Made by a program: the position numbers and the translations under genes
Notes under the pieces: generated by a model
Seen by the model: only the letters and a program-made list of their open reading frames with translations
Told to the model about the DNA's origin: nothing
The model's database searches: none
Shown: in pieces, positions 37,020 to 50,238 of the stretch
Layout: the number at the start of each line of letters is the position of its first letter
How positions within the stretch are numbered: the first letter of the stretch is position 1
Source: Bacillus sp. B15-48
GTDB taxonomy: Bacteria > Bacillota > Bacilli > Bacillales > Cytobacillaceae
Length of the DNA stretch: 64,000 nt
Reading direction: 5' to 3'
Assembly (NCBI RefSeq): GCF_016879755.1
Contig: NZ_WOFU01000007.1
Location: forward strand, 150,196 to 214,195

Positions 37020-38198
37020 TTATTGATAGACATGAACAAAAGGTTCACTCTGGTTTGGGTTTCGAACGATCAAGGCTTCCTGTCCATACACAGAGGAAAC
37101 GTTAACTTCCACGGCGACATAGGAAGGAAAATGCTCCATAACAAGTCCTGTTACATATTGCGTAAACCCAATCGCTTCAGACTTTCCATAAAATTGAATT
37201 GGGATACTGATGCTTAACTTTTGAAGCTGGTCATCTAAATAAAACCCTTTCCCAACAACTCCATTGAAGTTCGGGAAGTACTCTTCGACATCCTGTTTAA
37301 AGTTTTGAAACCAAGTCAAATCATCCCGATGTGAATTTTGAGCTTCAGACGATGGAAAAAGAACATATTTTTCCTTCACATTTTGCCAGCTACTAAGTTC
37401 ACTGCTCCCTCTTGAAGCAGCAGCATAGGCAATAAAGTTCCCTGGAACAATTGAAGACCGACTCTTCTGTTCAAACAAAGCAATGGCAATTGGTACATCC
37501 GCTAGTTCATCCATCTGCCTTAATCGGCTAACAATTTCTTGAGCGATTTTCTTTCCTTCGTCAGCAAGTGTTTCATGACTAATTTCTGTCTCGAACGTTG
37601 CCCCGAAGGCCTCTTTTTGATAATAGTGAATTGAATTAAGCGCAAGCCCAATAACTACGCCACCCAATTTATACGTCCCAGCCTTACCATCTACTTCTTC
37701 AAGGTAATTATGTTCAAGAATATGGGATAAATAGATTGGATTTTCAGCGTTACGAGCGTCAATATCACCAGTACCAGGATCAGCCGGATTCAACCCAATA
37801 TTCTCCTCTTCCGTTAATTTTCTATCCTTTAACTGCGCTTCTGTATATTTACGGTTAAGCCAAGACGAAACAGTGTGGCCGTCAAGGTATTGGCCTTCTT
37901 TAAATACATATCGATTTGTATCAAAGGTATTTTGAGCAATTCTCATCAACCCTGTTTCAAATTCATAGATGTCATATCTAGTATTCAAATTATTCACGAC
38001 TAATCCGCGTGCTTCCCCCGGCTCGAACGGCATGAAAGTCCGATAATATTCATCAGATATTTTATACTTAGGAATAATCGCTTTCTCATTTCCATGTTCG
38101 TCCTCTTCTTGGACAACCTGATCTTCTTTTTGAAAATTAGGTGCACATGCCGTTAGAAGTAGAAGCACAGATGCAATTACAGTTAACATTTTCTTCAT
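37020..38198 (-). CDS. camS: CamS family sex-pheromone lipoprotein (YerH)
   Basis: A 392-residue lipoprotein. The N-terminus MKKMLTVIASVLLLLTAC is a lipoprotein signal with Cys18 as the anchor. In staphylococci and enterococci the released signal peptide of CamS is the precursor of the cAM373 sex-pheromone heptapeptide; the mature protein has no settled role. The body matches the family (KYKISDEYYRTFMPFEPGEARG near the start). It follows ligA by 27 bp, the same order as in B. subtilis (ligA-yerH). Confidence 0.9.
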   Translation of the reverse strand: MKKMLTVIASVLLLLTACAPNFQKEDQVVQEEDEHGNEKAIIPKYKISDEYYRTFMPFEPGEARGLVVNNLNTRYDIYEFETGLMRIAQNTFDTNRYVFKEGQYLDGHTVSSWLNRKYTEAQLKDRKLTEEENIGLNPADPGTGDIDARNAENPIYLSHILEHNYLEEVDGKAGTYKLGGVVIGLALNSIHYYQKEAFGATFETEISHETLADEGKKIAQEIVSRLRQMDELADVPIAIALFEQKSRSSIVPGNFIAYAAASRGSSELSSWQNVKEKYVLFPSSEAQNSHRDDLTWFQNFKQDVEEYFPNFNGVVGKGFYLDDQLQKLSISIPIQFYGKSEAIGFTQYVTGLVMEHFPSYVAVEVNVSSVYGQEALIVRNPNQSEPFVHVYQ

Positions 38199-38225
38199 GC
38201 ATTCCTACCCCCATTCTCGGCCAAT

Positions 38226-40274
<2,049 letters not shown>

Positions 40275-43200
40275 TTAAGTCTTCGTAATTGGGGCAAACT
40301 TAGCCAAAAGACGCTTTACTCCAACAGGACTTGGAAAAGCAATATCAAGCTCTGTCCCTTCTCCTGAACCTTTAACACTGACAACCGTCCCTATCCCCCA
40401 TTTACCGTGCTGTGCCTTATCACCGACTCGCCAATCCAACTGATCTCCACCGGTTTTAGCTGCAGGTCTTGTAACGGCACCTCTTGGCTGTTTAAAAGCA
40501 GTCCCCGCCACTTGACTTTGATTCATTCTCGAAGGTTTCTCCGCTGGCTTGTACCGTCTTTCCGCAGGTTGTACATATTCCATCAATTCATCAGGAATTT
40601 CTTTAATGAAGCGTGACTCTTGGTTCATATTCGTCCGCCCAAACAAAGTACGCATCTGGGCATTCGTAATATACAATTCTTCCTCAGCACGAGTGACGCC
40701 GACGTACATGAGGCGCCTCTCCTCTTCCATTTCCGCTTCTTCCATTAGTGAACGACTATGAGGAAAGACTCCTTCTTCCAAGCCGATTAAGAAAACAACA
40801 GGAAATTCGAGGCCCTTCGCCGAGTGTAACGTCATCAAGGTTACCGTCTCATTCGGTTTTTGACCATCATCATCAAGTTTGTCAATGTCCGCGACTAAAG
40901 CCAAATCGGTTAAGAACCCTGTTAAGCTCTTATCTTCGCTGTTTTCCTCAAAAGCGTTAGTAACAGTTAAAAATTCATCTAAGTTTTCTAAACGACTTTC
41001 TGCCTCAATCGAATTTTCCGCTTTAAGCATTTCCCGATAACCGGATTTATCCAAGATTTCCTCTACCAATTCGGTTACAGATAGAAAATCCTGCATTTTT
41101 GTATAATTAGCGATTAAATCTCTAAATCCTGCTGCGGCTTTTGCCGCTTTTGGACTAAGACCAATCAATTCAACACTGTCAAGCGCATGGAACATCGAAA
41201 TATCATGCATTGCCGCAAAGTTGGCGATTTTATCGATTGAGGTAGCACCGATTGCACGCTTTGGAACATTGATAACTCGTTGTAAACTAATATCATCATC
41301 AGGATTCGAGACCAGTCTTAAATATGCGAGAATATCTTTAATTTCTTTTCGATCATAGAATTTCGTACCACCAACAATGGTGTACTCGAGATTGGATTTT
41401 AAAAATGATTCTTCAATGACACGAGATTGGGCATTCGTTCGATATAAGATTGCAATTTCAGAAGGTTTCCTGTTACCTGATTTGATTAGCTCCTGAATTT
41501 TCCCGATGACATACTGCGCTTCCACTTGTTCACTATCAGCGCGGTAGTAGACAATCTTATTTCCCTCTGCATTTTCCGTCCAAAGTTTCTTCGATTTACG
41601 GTTGAGATTGTTCTGTATAACATGATTTGCCGCCAGCAAAATTCGTTTTGTTGAGCGATAATTCTGTTCAAGTAAGATTACTTTCGCATTCGGGTAATCC
41701 TTTTCAAAGGATAAAATATTGGCAATATCCGCTCCACGCCAGCGGTAGATACTTTGATCTGAATCGCCAACGACGCATAGGTTTTTAAAGCGCGCCGCTA
41801 AAAACTTGACAAGCATATATTGGGCCCGATTCGATAGCGATAGGTAAACCTTTGATACTATCTTCAGTTTTTCCCCCGCTCCACACCGTACGTGAGAGTT
41901 TCCCCTCATACGGCGTTCCATCAATTTGCTTTTCATTCATACATTTATCGTTTACCAACCTATATAAAAGTTATGATAATTACAGGTGTGTCAGGTTGTT
42001 ATCAGTCAACTAATCACCACCTAAATTGGAGGCTTTCATTTCTTTTAGTCATACTCGAACCTGATAGGACGATAATGTATGTTTCTTTTAACAAATTGAC
42101 TAGTGGCTATCCCTCCGTAATGTTTCCATTACTTCAACGGTACTGTGCCACCGCTCTCACTGACATGAAAATGAGTTATCACTCTGTGTTTCCCCATTCA
42201 CGTTTCTTCGGGGTGGAAATCCCCTCCACGTTGTCAGCTTTCCACGTTCCGATAATTCTATCTGTACATGTACACTTTTAGGTGAATCCTCTAGCCCTGT
42301 TAGCTTGATGGTGCCTGTAACACCATAAGGTATTTCATAAAGACAAATCTTACTTTACCTCACTAACACCACAATCGTGATCATGTCATTTCTAACATGC
42401 ATTCCTCTAGAGCCGTACATTCGGATTTTCGTCAGCCGTTTTTCACAGCGATTCTCACCATGAGTGTTTTATAGACCCCCGGCATATCTGTTGCACATTC
42501 CACCTCTGGAACGCTTTCGTCAACATTACTTGCTACGACAACATTCTGCCGACTTCACCGAGCTTATGACCATGGAACTTTTCCTTGTTTCATTGCCATT
42601 CGGAGTATTAGGGGGAACCTTTCAAGGCGTTACCCTCTCATTCGATTCCTCAAATTATCAGTTCTACTAGCTATTTGCTAGTGGCTAATCTTTTCAATTA
42701 GCAACGTGTCGCACTATCTTGATATTCATCCACATGAATGTATTGAAATTTTCGCTGATAATATTCGAGCACTTCTGGTACTTGTTGAAATAATGTAATT
42801 GTTTTCATTATGAGATCGTCGAAATCTAACGCTTGATTTTTCCGTAATCGTTTCTGATATTCTGTGTATACATCAGCGACAACTTTGTCATAGTAATCCC
42901 CGGTATTTTTAGAAAAATCCTCTGGTGTGATTAACTCATTTTTTGCCGAGGAAATCGTCCCTAAAATCGCCCGTGGGTCAAACTTCTTTGGGTCGATGTT
43001 TTTATCCTTGAGAATTCTTTTGATGACAGACTGCTGATCACTTGTATCGAGAATTGTAAAATTACGATTATAGCCTAATCGGTCGATATCTCTTCGCAAA
43101 ATCCTTACACACATCGAATGGAAAGTTGAAATCCAAATCTCATCCGCGGCACCACCCATCAGCTTATAAATCCGTTCCCGCATCTCGCGCGCGGCCTTAT

Positions 43201-43396
43201 TTGTGAATGTAATCGCGAGGATATTATATGGATTGACAGTTTTTTCGACCATTAAATAGGCGATTCGATGTGTCAATACTCGCGTTTTTCCACTTCCGGC
43301 TCCTGCCATTAATAAAAGTGGTCCATCTGTTGTTTTTACCGCTAGCTGCTGCTCGGGGTTTAAACCATTCAATAATCGATCAGTTAAATATTGCAT
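40275..43396 (-). CDS. pcrA: ATP-dependent DNA helicase PcrA, interrupted by a group II intron
   Basis: PcrA is the essential UvrD/Rep-type helicase that unwinds DNA and removes stalled recombination or transcription complexes. The coding sequence is join(43396..42715, 41833..40275) on the minus strand: 682 + 1559 = 2241 nt, exactly 747 codons, for 746 residues. Exon 1 carries Walker A (GAGSGKT) and ends inside Walker B at DEYQD plus one base (A). Exon 2 continues CG AAT CGG GCC, restoring [21 protein letters not shown], the standard sequence. The start ATG ([17 protein letters not shown]) follows GAAGGA. Without splicing, translation would stop a few codons into the intron (DSATRC). Downstream motifs ([31 protein letters not shown]) are intact. 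Confidence 0.93.
41834..42714 (-). mobile_element. ORF-less group II intron in pcrA (881 bp)
   Basis: Read on the minus strand, the intron begins GTGCGACACG (group II 5' consensus GUGYG) and ends ...CGCTAT (AU/AY type). Domain V is recognisable at 41881-41915: CGCCGTATGAGG-GGAAAC-TCTCACGTACGG, a near-perfect stem with a GAAA-type loop. A domain VI-like hairpin with a bulged-A candidate follows before the 3' end. No reverse transcriptase/maturase frame exists on the coding strand, so splicing must rely on RNA self-splicing or a maturase supplied in trans. Candidate guide pairing: 5' exon AAGATA with TGTCTT at 42340-42345, and ATATC with GATAT at 42484-42488. Boundaries are fixed by exact restoration of the pcrA frame. 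Confidence 0.93.
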
Positions 43397-43479
43397 GTTA
43401 TCCTTCACCACCATAAGAACTTATGTTCCAATTCTAACTTATTCCATTACCTATCGACAACTACATAATCACCAAAACA

Positions 43480-44163
43480 TCATTTAACTGCTCTTACTGT
43501 TGCTAAAGCTTCCTCCAAATTTTCATAGATAGAATTGCCGACGACGATGACATCTGCATGTTCACCCATTTCAATTGCCTGTTCCTTTGTTTTAATGCCG
43601 CCTCCATAAAAAAGAACCGTATTTTCTAGCGTATTCTTTACTTCCTGGACAATATTTATCTCTCCATATGTTCCGCTATATTCGAGATAGAAAATTGGCA
43701 GATTAAACATTTTCTCAGCCATCATTGCATAGGCCGTAACATCTTCAATCGTTAGGTCTGTTTTAGCGTCAGTCAGTCGAGCAGCCTTACATTCCTGATT
43801 TAAAATGCAATAGCCCTCTACTATAATTTCATTCCAATCCATTAGATCGCCAAATTCTTTTACAGCCTGATGGTGCAAACCCGTTATCCATTTTGTCTCC
43901 GAACTATTTAAGACGGTAGGGATAAAATAAAGGTCAAAACCAGGTGTTATTGCATCTACATCTGATACTTCAAAAATACACGGAACGGTATAACGACGGA
44001 TCCTTGACATTAAATCCAGAACCCCTTCTAATGTGACACCATCTGTTCCTCCAACGATAATCGCATCAGTACCTGATTCGCAAATTCTCTCAAGATCATC
44101 GTCAGAAATCTTTTTATTAGGATCGAGCTTAAAGACGTGCCGCCACTCGTGAATATCATACAT
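43480..44163 (-). CDS. pcrB: Heptaprenylglyceryl phosphate synthase PcrB
   Basis: PcrB transfers a heptaprenyl chain to glycerol-1-phosphate, an archaea-like ether-lipid step found in Bacillus. The 227-residue TIM-barrel protein has [30 protein letters not shown] and [12 protein letters not shown], typical of the GGGPS/PcrB family. I start it at the ATG giving [17 protein letters not shown], ten bases after GGAGG, which matches the 228-residue B. subtilis protein; the longer frame adds 13 residues. It is the first gene of pcrB-pcrA-ligA-camS. Confidence 0.95.
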   Translation of the reverse strand: MYDIHEWRHVFKLDPNKKISDDDLERICESGTDAIIVGGTDGVTLEGVLDLMSRIRRYTVPCIFEVSDVDAITPGFDLYFIPTVLNSSETKWITGLHHQAVKEFGDLMDWNEIIVEGYCILNQECKAARLTDAKTDLTIEDVTAYAMMAEKMFNLPIFYLEYSGTYGEINIVQEVKNTLENTVLFYGGGIKTKEQAIEMGEHADVIVVGNSIYENLEEALATVRAVK

Positions 44164-44307
44164 CCGAACGCTTCCTCCAATCACTTTATTCCAATACATC
44201 ATTATAGCATTTGTTCGTTTTAATCAAAAAGGAAAGCAGAGGAAGGCAACTTGGCAAAAACATTATATCGGCTCCCTCTATAGGTTCATCTTATAAACAA
44301 AAAAAAA

Positions 44308-44335
44308 AACCGAAGCAACCTTTTTCGCTTCGGTT
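44308..44335 (-). terminator. Terminator of the yerA-yerB-yerC unit
   Basis: AACCGAAGC/GCTTCGGTT, nine pairs, followed by T10 on the minus strand, directly after yerC. Confidence 0.9.
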
Positions 44336-44339
44336 CAGT

Positions 44340-44645
44340 TTATTCTTCATTTTCTTCTTTTTTTAGTCTTTCTAACGCCATTTCATAGGCATCATTTCCG
44401 TAATTTAAACAACGTTTTACTCGTGAAATCGTTGCTGTGCTAGCGCCTGTTTGTGTTTCAATTTTATGATACGTATTCCCTTCACGAAGCATGCGAGCGA
44501 CTTCTAGGCGCTGCGCTAGTGATTGAATCTCATTTACAGTGCAAAGATCATCAAAAAAACGATAGCACTCTTCCAAGTCCTTTAAGGAAAGAATCGCATT
44601 AAATAGCTGATCTAGTTCCTTCCCTCTTAACTTATCTATTTGCAT
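44340..44645 (-). CDS. yerC: TrpR-like YerC/YecD family protein
   Basis: A 101-residue helix-turn-helix protein of the TrpR superfamily (YerC/YecD). The recognition region LAQRLEVARMLREGNTYHKIETQTGASTATISRVKRCL is clear at about residues 40-80, with a charged, flexible C-terminus. Family members are small DNA-binding proteins of unknown ligand. It follows yerB by 17 bp and ends the yerA-yerB-yerC set. Confidence 0.9.
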   Translation of the reverse strand: MQIDKLRGKELDQLFNAILSLKDLEECYRFFDDLCTVNEIQSLAQRLEVARMLREGNTYHKIETQTGASTATISRVKRCLNYGNDAYEMALERLKKEENEE

Positions 44646-44662
44646 CTACCCTACTCCTTCTT

Positions 44663-45694
44663 CTAATCAAGCATTGAAACCTGTTCAAGGCTTGGGACAA
44701 TATTAATCCATGTTTTCCCTGGTACTAGTTTCACTTCATTTTCATTACTAAAGGCTGAAATTCTGCCGTCTACATTTTTCCATTCTACCTCATTCAGTTT
44801 TCCTTGCTGTAATAAATAACCTCGACCACCTGAAACGATATCAATTTCCCTTCTACCTGCATGATCTAATACCTTATGCTCGGCTTCAACAATCAGGATA
44901 TTATCTAGAAGAATGGCGTCTTCTGTTTCAAAGTCAACCGTAACTGCTCCAGCAGAAGAACGTTGATATTTAAAATCAGCATGACTGAAAATATATTGGA
45001 CATCAAATGATGAGTTTCCATATGAAACCATCACAGCGCCCGCTTCAACCCCAGGGAGAACTTCTATTTCTTCCTTATCTAGAAAGAGCAAAGACGGTGG
45101 AACTTGGTTCAAATTATAGTTTTTACTCTCTGCACCCTTTTTAATATTTTCAAAAGTAATATATGAGTTATGGGGTGCAACTCTAAAACTGGCACGTTTA
45201 AATAGCGTTCCATCATACTGAATCCCATTTAAATGGTCAATATAACCACTATCCAACATTTGTTTTGCAATCGGGCTATATCCATGTGCAATAAATAAAC
45301 TATCATAGCCTTTTGCGATATCAATATAATAATCTCTTGCACTTCGAACAGGGCCGACAACTTCTGGCTTTTCACTTGCGTAAATAGCTAAAAACCTTGT
45401 TACATTCCCTTCAGCCAAGATCTCATAAACAAGATCTGCCTGCAGAAGGCCAGATTGTGGTCTTGCTTGCGGGTGGTTATTAATGATCACTGCTACAGAC
45501 CTGTCATTAGGTTCCATATCCGTTTCGATTCCAGTCAGTGGAAACTTAAACGGAACCTCCTCCTCGCTTACAGGGTTATCTCCACTCCCTACTGGGGGTT
45601 CAACCTTTGTAACTTCCTCTTCATTCCTGCATCCAACGAGGAACAGGAGAACTACAAATAAAGTAGCTATCCATTTTCTTTGCACAAAAAACAC
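44663..45694 (-). CDS. yerB: DUF3048 lipoprotein YerB
   Basis: A 343-residue secreted lipoprotein with a lipobox (LFLVGC, Cys22). The body has the DUF3048 pattern: FPLTGIETDMEPNDRSVAVIINNHPQARPQSGL...DLVYEILAEG and GPVRSARDYYIDIA. The family is common in Firmicutes and its role at the membrane surface is unknown. It lies between yerA and yerC as in B. subtilis. Confidence 0.9.
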   Translation of the reverse strand: MFFVQRKWIATLFVVLLFLVGCRNEEEVTKVEPPVGSGDNPVSEEEVPFKFPLTGIETDMEPNDRSVAVIINNHPQARPQSGLLQADLVYEILAEGNVTRFLAIYASEKPEVVGPVRSARDYYIDIAKGYDSLFIAHGYSPIAKQMLDSGYIDHLNGIQYDGTLFKRASFRVAPHNSYITFENIKKGAESKNYNLNQVPPSLLFLDKEEIEVLPGVEAGAVMVSYGNSSFDVQYIFSHADFKYQRSSAGAVTVDFETEDAILLDNILIVEAEHKVLDHAGRREIDIVSGGRGYLLQQGKLNEVEWKNVDGRISAFSNENEVKLVPGKTWINIVPSLEQVSMLD

Positions 45695-45742
45695 CCCTAG
45701 TTCCCATCTTTGATGTGCTGCTCTATTCTATACTTTTATATT

Positions 45743-47482
45743 TTAACGCATTATCGTTGGAAAGAGTACCGTTTTCTTCATTACATCATAAATCCCACGT
45801 TGGGTCAGGCGTACATATGGAAGATGTGTAGCAGAAAAGAATAATAATGATGAAATAGGATCATCATATCGATAACCTGTAGTTTTTAGATAAGCGAATA
45901 ATTTTTTCTCTAACACTACTAACTCTTCAATTGGCTGTTCAGACATCACTCCATTTAATCCAAGCGGTACCTCGCAAACAAGCTCACCATCTTCGTACAC
46001 AACGATGCCGCCACCAATCTCCTTCATGTGATTAAATGCTGCCATCATATCATGTCTGTTTTTCCCAATCAAAATAATATCCCCTGTACTTGAGAAAGAG
46101 CTAGCCAACCCACTTAAATGATTGGCAAATCCTTTAAGAAGGGTGTTTATTCGCCATCTTCCTTTTCGATCAATCAATACGAAAAAGCATTCATCATGTT
46201 CAGTTGACAACTGATCAGGCGAGACATCAATCGCAATCGAGTATGGTTTTGTAATGACAGAGTTTTCCATTTTTATTCCAAACGGCATTGAAAACTGCAT
46301 ATCATCCAGCGTTAAATCCCAGTTAATGTTCAATGGTTCAAACCCAAATTTTTCCCACTTTATAACTGGTTCAGAGTGAATCACTTCTCCATCGCGCTTT
46401 ACCCATTTCCCTTTAGCTAAAACTGAGACAGGAGTTGGTTCATGCTTATCACTTAAAAAGTTTAGATTTGCGACTCGACCAGTAGCAATATTCCCGTGAA
46501 GATGTTCAAAATTATAATGCCGAGCAATATTGATTGTCGCCATATTATATGCATCAATGACAGGAACTCCATGATCTATCGCAATTTTTATCATCATATC
46601 ATTTATCCCATTTTCATAAAAGCCAACCGATGAACCATCCGTATTCATCATGAAACGATCATAAACAGCAATATCCAATTCATGGATTTCATCCAGTAGC
46701 TTCGGTAAATCAGGGCGAATCGATGAGTGACGCAAAGAGACCATATATCCTTGCATAAGTCGACGTTTTACTTCTTCCCCAGTCATTGCTTCATGGTCAG
46801 AGTCCACTCCAAACAACATCATTTTTGCTAATGTTTTTTCGGAGGCACCTGGCAGATGGCCTTCAATTTTTTTATTTAATCTTTTCGTTTCTTGCATCCA
46901 ATGGAGCATCATATCGTCTCCATCCATTAACTTTGGCCACCCTGTGAGTTCTCCCCCTTGAACAACACTGCTATGTTCCAACCAAGATTTAACTCCGCTA
47001 TTAGAAAAAACAATTTCCTCATCCTGGGTCTCTGATTGACTATCATAACGGCACCACCAATACATTGTGACAGGATGATTCTTCAGCTCTTCCATAAAAG
47101 AAAACGCTTTCCTTTTTTCTAATTGCAATGCAAGGAACATGTTGTCATTGATCATTGTTGTTGTTCCGTGTTGAGATGCATATGTCGCTAGTGTATGGGG
47201 ATTATATAAGTGAAAAGGGTGCACATGGGGTTCGATATAGCCTGGGACGATTACCACTTCACTGCAATCAACCGTTTCACAATTATCTATCCGATTAGGT
47301 AATTTCTCACCGACATATATGATTCGGTCATTATAAATCCAAATATTTCCTCTCATCCACTTACGAAATGTTTGGTTTAAATAGGTTGCATTTTTTAAAA
47401 GAATTGTCGGTGAAAGGGTGCCGTCCAAAACGGATGCATGCTCTCGTATTTGTCTGTTTTTCCATCTGAATCGCTGTTCCAT
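45743..47482 (-). CDS. yerA: Adenine deaminase-like amidohydrolase YerA
   Basis: A 579-residue member of the adenine deaminase-like family. The metal ligands start with PGYIEPHVHPF (about 75-85), and the C-terminal domain shows ADE-family features (GIVVYEDGELVCEVPLGLNGVMSE). YerA-like proteins are related to AdeC but diverged, so the true substrate is uncertain. It is divergent from the DUF2892 gene across a 162-bp promoter region and leads the yerA-yerB-yerC order. Confidence 0.86.
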   Translation of the reverse strand: MEQRFRWKNRQIREHASVLDGTLSPTILLKNATYLNQTFRKWMRGNIWIYNDRIIYVGEKLPNRIDNCETVDCSEVVIVPGYIEPHVHPFHLYNPHTLATYASQHGTTTMINDNMFLALQLEKRKAFSFMEELKNHPVTMYWWCRYDSQSETQDEEIVFSNSGVKSWLEHSSVVQGGELTGWPKLMDGDDMMLHWMQETKRLNKKIEGHLPGASEKTLAKMMLFGVDSDHEAMTGEEVKRRLMQGYMVSLRHSSIRPDLPKLLDEIHELDIAVYDRFMMNTDGSSVGFYENGINDMMIKIAIDHGVPVIDAYNMATINIARHYNFEHLHGNIATGRVANLNFLSDKHEPTPVSVLAKGKWVKRDGEVIHSEPVIKWEKFGFEPLNINWDLTLDDMQFSMPFGIKMENSVITKPYSIAIDVSPDQLSTEHDECFFVLIDRKGRWRINTLLKGFANHLSGLASSFSSTGDIILIGKNRHDMMAAFNHMKEIGGGIVVYEDGELVCEVPLGLNGVMSEQPIEELVVLEKKLFAYLKTTGYRYDDPISSLLFFSATHLPYVRLTQRGIYDVMKKTVLFPTIMR

Positions 47483-47644
47483 TTGGTTGTTTCCCTCTCG
47501 ATCTTTTTTATTGGGTCAAAGCCCTTTTTCTATATACGCAGAAAGAAAGCCCTTTCATGCGCTTGTTAATATCTTAACATATTTTACGATTTACCGCACT
47601 AAAGAATTTCCGGATTTTAGGAAAATATTAAGGAGGAGTTAGAA

Positions 47645-47911
47645 ATGAAGGTGAAACAAAACATTGGAATTCTCAATGCCCTTTTACGAATTACTTGCGG
47701 CTTAACGCTTCTCAGTTGGGCGACTGCGAAAATGGTGAAAAGGCCATGGGATGGTTCTTATCTTGTCACTGCCTTGCTTGCTGCCATGAAAGTGAGCGAA
47801 GGGATTGTACGTTTTTGTCCACTAACCGCACTATATCAACAAGGACAAGAAGCACGTCAAAATCAAAATGATAAAGAATTTGAAGAAATGATTCCTTATA
47901 ATCCAACATAA
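47645..47911 (+). CDS. DUF2892 small membrane protein
   Basis: An 88-residue protein with an AAGGAGGAG site before the ATG. The sequence NIGILNALLRITCGLTLLSWATAK, then a second hydrophobic segment (YLVTALLAAMKVSEGIV) and CPLTALYQ, fits the DUF2892 (YgaP-type) membrane family, often linked to rhodaneses or thiol chemistry. Here it is isolated and plus-strand, divergent from yerA, with a hairpin 27 bp downstream. A specific function cannot be given. Confidence 0.8.
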   Translation: MKVKQNIGILNALLRITCGLTLLSWATAKMVKRPWDGSYLVTALLAAMKVSEGIVRFCPLTALYQQGQEARQNQNDKEFEEMIPYNPT

Positions 47912-47937
47912 GATTTCATTTTCTTTTAGAACGTTAC

Positions 47938-47959
47938 AGCCCTCCAATAATGGAGGGCT
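47938..47959 (+). terminator. Terminator of the DUF2892 gene
   Basis: AGCCCTCCA/TGGAGGGCT stem with a four-base loop and a weak T-rich tail. Confidence 0.65.
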
Positions 47960-48140
47960 GCTTGCATTCTTTATTTAAAAAAAGAAAGTATATAATTATG
48001 GGTCTATCAGAGTCATTCATGCTGTGGTATTTTCGTTATATGGAGACGAACAAGATGTTCAAAAATGTTCCATATCGATGTAAAGGTTGATTCTGCACAG
48101 TTCTGTTGGTGAAAGCGAAAAGTGGAGCCGATTACTAACT

Positions 48141-48227
48141 AAGAATGTTCTTCAAGTTAATCATCGTCATGTAATCTTTACGATTGATGAAGGATTAAGA
48201 GATATGTTTCTTCTTCACTATTATTGA
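48141..48227 (+). pseudogene. Transposase fragment (IS91-like zinc-binding type)
   Basis: The frame reads KNVLQVNHRHVIFTIDEGLRD and then stops. The NHRHVIFTI.EGLR motif is characteristic of IS91-type transposases just after their zinc-binding domain. Nothing else of the element is recognisable nearby. This is a short relic, identified by motif only. Confidence 0.55.
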
Positions 48228-48318
48228 AATGGCATAAAATGAGTCTACGTTCAGCCCCTCAAGGTCAAGTTGCTTAAGCGTTTGTAAGTTTTGGCATCGC
48301 AACAAAGTTTTTCGCTAT

Positions 48319-48731
48319 TTTAATCCGAGTAATGGGTAAAAGCACGGATAATTTTTTAGATTTTTTCGGAATAGATCATTTATGAACATTTTGACCGAAG
48401 AGATTCGTAAGCTTTTTGAACGATAATGCTGGTAACGCGTTTTTTAATCCAAGTACTTGTATTAAAAACACCAAATTTCCTTGATATATTGCTAGTACTC
48501 GTAATAAAACGCTGTAAAATGAAGGGTTAATCCCAGTACTAGCAATAAGATGAGGTCAAAAGGTCGATATAATCCCTGTACTAGCAATAAAAAACGGCCC
48601 AAAATCGGTTTAATCCAAGTACTAGCAATAAAACAGCCTTAAAATCACGGTTAATCCAAGTACTAGCAAAAAAAACATAACCTATCTATGAACTATTCAC
48701 TTTTTTAATTCGAGTACTGGGAATAAAAAGC
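48319..48731. repeat. Intergenic AGTACT-repeat cluster 2
   Basis: Eight units of TTAATCC(A/C/G)AGTACTAGCAATAA type occur, with starts near 48319, 48437, 48486, 48524, 48566, 48608, 48649 and 48703. The four from 48524 to 48676 are spaced about 42 bp apart, the most regular part of any cluster. Confidence 0.8.
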
Positions 48732-48901
48732 CCTTCGCTTCATAATCAAACGAGTTGTTAATTAACCATAGAGAACTATGTAGGTGGTACGAAAATATCA
48801 TTCATGTTCTTCTGTGCCATTCTGCGATTTTTTGGGCGATCATTCCCTTATAACCTGAAGAAACGTTAATTTAACTAGAGTATATAGCATTGGATAAAAG
48901 G

Positions 48902-48926
48902 ACCGGGCGGTTATGCCCGGTTTTTT

Positions 48927-48929
<3 letters not shown>
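48902..48929 (-). terminator. Terminator of the purine operon
   Basis: ACCGGGC/GCCCGGT stem with a six-base loop at the very end of purD. The long T-run is on the plus-strand side, so it may act in both directions. Confidence 0.65.
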
Positions 48930-50213
<1,284 letters not shown>

Positions 50214-50238
50214 CTAATTCAATCAATTACGCGATTTT

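Larger units (their letters stand above)
47912..48926. other. Thousand-base gap with an IS remnant and repeat cluster 2
   Basis: No intact gene is present. The left third includes a transposase fragment (48141-48227); the rest is filled by AGTACT-type repeats (48319-48731), then AT-rich sequence and the purD terminator. Confidence 0.6.

Noticed and set aside
41892..42281. 129-residue plus-strand open frame inside the intron
   Set aside because: It is antisense to the intron and to domain V and resembles no intron-encoded protein.
40275..43414. pcrA as a frameshifted or disrupted pseudogene
   Set aside because: The break has group II intron ends and domain V, and exact excision restores the frame and a universally conserved motif.
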